Positions 19,713 through 22,785 of a stretch of DNA of 22,785 bases are shown here, piece after piece. This DNA comes from Hysterium pulicare CBS 123377 (lineage: Eukaryota; Ascomycota; Dothideomycetes; Hysteriales; Hysteriaceae), in NCBI GenBank assembly GCA_000467715.1, contig AJFK01000602.1, positions 1 to 22,785 on the forward strand. The letters run 5' to 3'. The notes below the pieces were generated by a model. That model did no database searches, was not told the DNA's origin, and saw only the letters and a program-made list of their open reading frames with translations. The position numbers were made by a program, and so were the translations under genes. Each line of letters begins with the position of its first letter. The stretch's first letter is position 1.

Positions 19713-19920
19713 AATATTTTGGAGGTATCCTTTGGAACAGGCCAAAGAGGAATTGACGCCTATACGAGGGCTGCTAGTATCTGCTATCGAACATTCAACC
19801 TCGATGGAACCGACGGATCATGGTTTCGAAGCTGCTAGCTACGACCTAGTTATCGTCGCTAGTACTATCCTTACTATCTTGACTCATTTTCATGTTGCCC
19901 TACGCAAGAAGGCCGATTGA
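19713..19920 (+). pseudogene. PKS C-methyltransferase domain remnant
   Basis: SAM-binding motif I survives as NILEVSFGTG in one frame. The downstream D-P...GFE..SYDLVI.AS segment is in another. Only about 90 nt separate them where an intact domain has over 200, so internal sequence is lost. The frame closes at TGA 19918-19920. Confidence 0.75.
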
Positions 19921-20161
19921 GCCAGGATGTAACTAGATACTGCAGTTTTTGATTTTACAAACAATCTATGCTATAAGTTGGCCTTTATATTCTCAACAGC
20001 CGTCAGACAGACTCTGCTCGTACCAACGAGGAAGAGAAGACACATACAAGCCGGTTCTACTATTAAAGTGGCCATCATGCCATGTTGGAATTATTCACAA
20101 AAGGTTGAGGTCATGCACTAGACAGTCCGCGTAGGTTCCATAACTTAACCACTGGTACATT

Positions 20162-20428
20162 GTGCTAGCAGAAGTCGAAAACCGTTTCCTACACAAGGTG
20201 ATAAAAGCTCAATTCATGGGTGTTAAGGCTGTTATTGCCCACAGAAATAGTGTTCCTTGGGTTTCTCAATCGAGCCGAAAATCGTATTCATATCCAGATT
20301 CTCGGATGGTCACAGGGTGTATGAGGGTCCTAAGATCCGAGAACCTGAATCCTCATCACCTTTGTAATGAGAATCCGAACAATGTTGCGTTGAACGCGAG
20401 GACAATATGCCAAATGTTTGCTGAATGA
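20162..20428 (+). pseudogene. PKS pseudo-ketoreductase/linker remnant
   Basis: An open 88-codon frame without a true start reads VPWVSQSS...DSRMVTGCMRVLRSEN, then a ...ARTICQMFAE end. HR-PKSs have a VLWVT...p..gMVTGL.RvlRsEN segment between CMeT and ER, followed by a helix ending in (I)xxVF. The order and spacing fit. Confidence 0.75.
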
Positions 20429-20635
20429 ATGCTACATTCCATTTCCTAGAAGCATTCTGAGCTTGGATACTTCGAACAAGATAGTATTTGAATTTCCGCA
20501 GGGTTGAGGAGGCCTATAAGCCGGCGTATCCAAGCCAAATTAGATCCTCAAGTAAAAGGGAAATCATTAGGCAACGCCGGGTCGTAGACCTTAACGGTAT
20601 GCAATCTAGGATACTTGATTCGCTTTTCCTTGGTG

Positions 20636-21217
20636 CTGGACTCTATGCACGATGCGCCCATGATGCGGGAGGACGTGGAAACCGAAATCCATGAAGTTGA
20701 GTTGAACTGTAGAGGCGTGCTGACAGCTACTAAGGAACTCCATGCTAAGAAACTAAACCACAAGTGTGTAGGCATCGTTACGATTGTCGTCACTCACGCG
20801 ACTGTCTGGAAAGGAGATGGGGGTTTGGTTGTGAACAAAGATTCAAGACATACTTGCGCTGCAATACTCAATATACAGGGGAGGTCGCTTTTTCTCTATC
20901 ATTTACCGAGGCCACATCGCTTCCACTCCCGAGTGCTACGATATATTACGGCATGATGGAAATGGGCCACGTTCAAAAAGAATATACCGTTTTGGTGCAT
21001 GGCCTGTCTATTCCAGTTTGAGATTGTATTACACAGTTTGCTAACTGGTTCTAAAAAGATTCAATGTTCTGCTTATGACTGCGACTCCGGGGCGAGATAT
21101 GTAATTGCTGGGGGCCTAGGCGAGACAGGGAATGGCGCTGCCAGATGGACAGCTTCGAAGGGAGAAGGTGTTGACCTTACATTTTCGATCCCGTCCGAAA
21201 CCACAGCAAGCGGGTGA
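20636..21217 (+). pseudogene. PKS enoylreductase domain remnant
   Basis: Medium-chain dehydrogenase-like ER in two alternating frames. EVELNCRGVL matches the GLNFRDV block, CVGIV the ECAGVV block, SFTEATSLP the SFEEAASLP block, YYG..EMGHVQKEYTVLVH the YY(A)L.+.ARLQKGE.VLIH block, and CITQFAN the AAIQLAK helix, with TGA and TAA interrupting. GEGVDLTF matches GRGVDVVLNS. The glycine-rich NADPH loop is lost. Confidence 0.8.
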
Positions 21218-21234
21218 GCTCATTCATGATATAC

Positions 21235-21247
21235 TCGAAATCGGTGT
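21235..21247 (+). repeat. 13-bp direct repeat, left of the element
   Basis: TCGAAATCGGTGT, exactly repeated at 21312-21324. It looks like a target-site duplication, or the ends of a 77-bp duplication. Confidence 0.65.
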
Positions 21248-21311
21248 GCATGAATGAGAGCTTCAAATATAATTACCGCTTACGCGTGGTTGAGCTTAAT
21301 CAAACTCTTCA
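21248..21311 (+). mobile_element. Short element, 5'-truncated copy (64 bp)
   Basis: Matches the 3' part of 11512-11631 (54 of 59 positions over 21249-21307, and continuing with two mismatches to the boundary). It is flanked by exact 13-bp direct repeats. It sits inside the polyketide synthase relic, just after the enoylreductase, and interrupts the ...LEIG.. reading expected at the ER-KR border. It lacks the first half of the 11-kb copy, as expected for 5' truncation of a retroposed sequence. Confidence 0.6.
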
Positions 21312-21324
21312 TCGAAATCGGTGT
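21312..21324 (+). repeat. 13-bp direct repeat, right of the element
   Basis: Second copy of TCGAAATCGGTGT; see 21235-21247. Confidence 0.65.
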
Positions 21325-22680
21325 TCATTATGAAGGCCCGCTCGTGGTACGGCTTTAGAGGAAAGCCTCTTTGGTGTTCATATGCAGCCTGCGACGAGAA
21401 TGCGGCTCATTCAAGGCTGTATTCAAGCTGAACATGCTCTTGTGGGTATGTTGCATTACTGCCCGAGAATTTCAAACGCGAAATGGCTAGAGTGCACTAC
21501 CGCCACCCATTCAACGACCAAAGCTTCGTGAAATTTAAATGAAGTGTGTCTCATCTGTACAGAGTCCGGGATTCGGATGATCCAAATGGCAAAAAGGGTT
21601 TGGGGTCATCCGACAAGAACGAGGTATCGCCGTGTGGAATCACTTGGAAGCGTAAATACAATACAAGCGGTGGTACAAGCTCATCCCAATGCAAAATCTA
21701 TTCCACCACTCTTAAGCTTATAGGAATATGGAGTTTCTTGCCACTACGCATATTCGTTACAAATTCCCACGCCATTAGACTAAGGAAACTTCGATCTGAC
21801 TCTTTGGATGAAAGACTTCACACGTCAACTACGAAAAAGCCATTGCCCTCGAACGACCTTCCACGTACTCACAAAAGCTCTAGGACAGTTGGGATGAGTA
21901 CATTGGAGATATAAGTGAGAGTACTGAAATAACGAAGTTGAACACGATGAGGGAGATATGAAGAATATATATGAATGAATACCAGAGGGGCGGTTTTGTT
22001 CGGGTAATAGCGAGCGTGGATGACTGGAAGATGAAGGAATTTGCATGCATCAGCGAAATTGGATCAACAGAACTCTCCGTGGACTGGATGGAGCAAAGCA
22101 GAGCCATCAGGAGTTATACCTAGACTTCCACATACCCGGCAGCGTGAAACCGACAATTGCTATGCATGCTCAAAGCCATCGCTTCACTCAAACGTTGCCA
22201 ATAATCCAGCATACTTGTTCGGTTACGATGGAACAGTCTTAGTGTGAGAGAAGAGTACCTTAGTTGGCAAGGCCAAAAGCAGCTGTAGAGGGTTTCCACC
22301 CCATCGACAGCACCGATGGATCACAGAATGAAAGAATGAAGGGCCTCATCCTACTCAACCTCTTCGGGGAAGAAGGACCCTGTGAAGCCGTCGATTAGCT
22401 ATTCGAGATGCACGCCCAAGAAGCAGTTCGTCGGGCTTTCGAGCGGTCAAGGCGTGGAAGAGCCAACCGGGGGTCAGCAAGAGCTCTGCAGTTTGGAAGA
22501 CGGAATGGCTTTTTTTCACTCGCCTCAACTGCGGTCCACGGGCGCTATGTTTGAGATTTGGGCTCAGTAAAAGTGGGCAGTTTGCGATTGACATGATGAA
22601 GCCGACACGACGTACGGGCTAGTCTATAACAGGCTTAGTGTCGTTGACCTGCGCTGAACGCGAAAGCTACACCACGGCTG
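21325..22680. other. No secure gene
   Basis: A plus frame of 122 codons (21546-21914) and shorter minus frames are present without motifs. The KR and carrier-protein domains expected after the PKS relic are not recognisable, although a stop-interrupted reading near 21430-21490 (LLWVCCITAREF) could be a very decayed nucleotide-binding start. Confidence 0.4.
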
Positions 22681-22687
22681 CCCTCAT

Positions 22688-22708
22688 GCCTCACGCCTCA
22701 CGCCTCAC
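22688..22708 (+). repeat. 7-bp tandem repeat (GCCTCAC) x3
   Basis: Three perfect GCCTCAC units preceded by one imperfect unit (CCCTCAT). Confidence 0.95.
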
Positions 22709-22755
22709 GCCATGAGCACCACAGCAAAGCACCTACTCACTCCCTTATCCCCTAC

Positions 22756-22785
22756 CCCATATCCCATATCCCATATCCCATATCC
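22756..22785 (+). repeat. 7-bp tandem repeat (CCCATAT), at least 4.3 units, runs off the window
   Basis: Perfect CCCATAT units up to the last base. The preceding bases (CCCTTATCCCCTAC) look like degenerate units. The true length is unknown because the window ends inside the array. It is not the canonical fungal telomere unit (TTAGGG/CCCTAA). Confidence 0.95.

Larger units (their letters stand above)
19656..21234 (+). pseudogene. Highly reducing polyketide synthase relic (CMeT - psiKR - ER)
   Basis: Domain scraps appear in the order of fungal HR-PKSs, spread over all three frames and broken by stops and gaps. The methyltransferase part shows ILEVSFGTG (19716-19742) for motif I, then GFE..SYDLVI and an AS.IL..LTHFHVALR block (to 19920). 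The structural KR linker shows RMVTGCMRVLRSEN (about 20308-20349). The enoylreductase shows EVELNCRGVL, CVGIVT and GDG (20690-20825), then after a frameshift FKTYLRC and SFTEATSLP..ATIYYG..EMGHVQKEYTVLVHG (20842-21005), then GEGVDL. The nucleotide-binding GGVGQAA is replaced by a stop-containing stretch, so it cannot make an active ER. KS, AT and DH are not adjacent. The gene is truncated on its 5' side next to the H3-tail gene. Confidence 0.85.

Noticed and set aside
20823-21358. A four-exon gene model (20645-21431, +) with phase-consistent introns, one with a perfect TGCTAAC branch at 21039-21045
   Set aside because: The supposed intron 20995-21058 aligns, with stops, to the VLIH..GGVGQAAIQLAK stretch of PKS enoylreductases, and the exons match ER blocks in order. 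The region is a frame-shifted PKS relic, so the splice-like words are coincidental.
1-22785. CRISPR arrays, integrons, bacterial operons, terminal inverted repeat transposons, intact transposase or reverse transcriptase
   Set aside because: None seen. No regularly spaced repeats, no DDE or RT motifs in any frame I read, and the gene structure is eukaryotic.

Overview
The window looks like nuclear DNA of a filamentous ascomycete (Pezizomycotina). The credible genes are monocistronic, lie on both strands and carry short introns (about 50-75 nt, one of 180 nt) with GT-AG ends. Branch sites of the CTGAC/CTAAC type are visible in some of them. A highly reducing polyketide synthase relic is also present, a class typical of this group. 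I see no bacterial operons, no Shine-Dalgarno logic, and no tRNA or rRNA gene.

Gene density is low. Three loci are well supported. (1) 6363-6913 (+) encodes a small TB2/DP1/HVA22 (Yop1/REEP-type) membrane-shaping protein in two exons. (2) 12969-14303 (+) is an intronless 444-residue membrane protein with a 21-bp/heptad repeat just after its transmembrane segment. (3) 18298-19417 (-) is a four-exon gene for a 267-residue, probably nuclear protein. It carries a near-copy of the histone H3 tail (the nonapeptide KSTGGKAPR, inside an 18-of-26 match to H3 residues 1-26) and ends in a predicted coiled coil. This is the most striking gene here.

The right arm (about 19.66-21.23 kb, +) is a decayed highly reducing polyketide synthase. 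Pieces of its C-methyltransferase, pseudo-ketoreductase and enoylreductase domains are readable in order, broken by frameshifts and stops. Weaker DH-like and methyltransferase-like pieces lie at 15.7-16.9 kb on the same strand. A possible NRPS condensation-domain scrap lies at 1.98-2.18 kb (-). The window therefore looks like a graveyard of secondary-metabolism genes with a few live genes scattered in it.

A second signal is a short dispersed element. One copy of about 120 bp (11512-11631, -) sits between exact 12-bp direct repeats. A 64-bp copy (21248-21311, +), lacking the 5' part, sits between exact 13-bp direct repeats inside the polyketide synthase relic. Both copies end at the same 3' position. 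A third partial copy lies at 14760-14816. This looks like a non-coding, SINE-like or retroposed family.

Region by region: 1-6.3 kb, relics and uncertain exons. 6.3-7.6 kb, the TB2/DP1 gene and a small orphan. 7.6-10.9 kb, uncertain exons. 10.9-11.65 kb, a coiled-coil orphan and the short element. 11.65-12.97 kb, nothing clear. 12.97-14.3 kb, the 444-residue membrane protein. 14.3-18.2 kb, relics and orphan exons. 18.3-19.4 kb, the H3-tail gene. 19.66-21.3 kb, the polyketide synthase relic with its insertion. 21.3 kb to the end, no clear gene, closing in two 7-bp tandem arrays, the last of which runs off the window. Many open frames of 60-140 codons occur on both strands by chance at this base composition, so small models without splice or homology support get low confidence.
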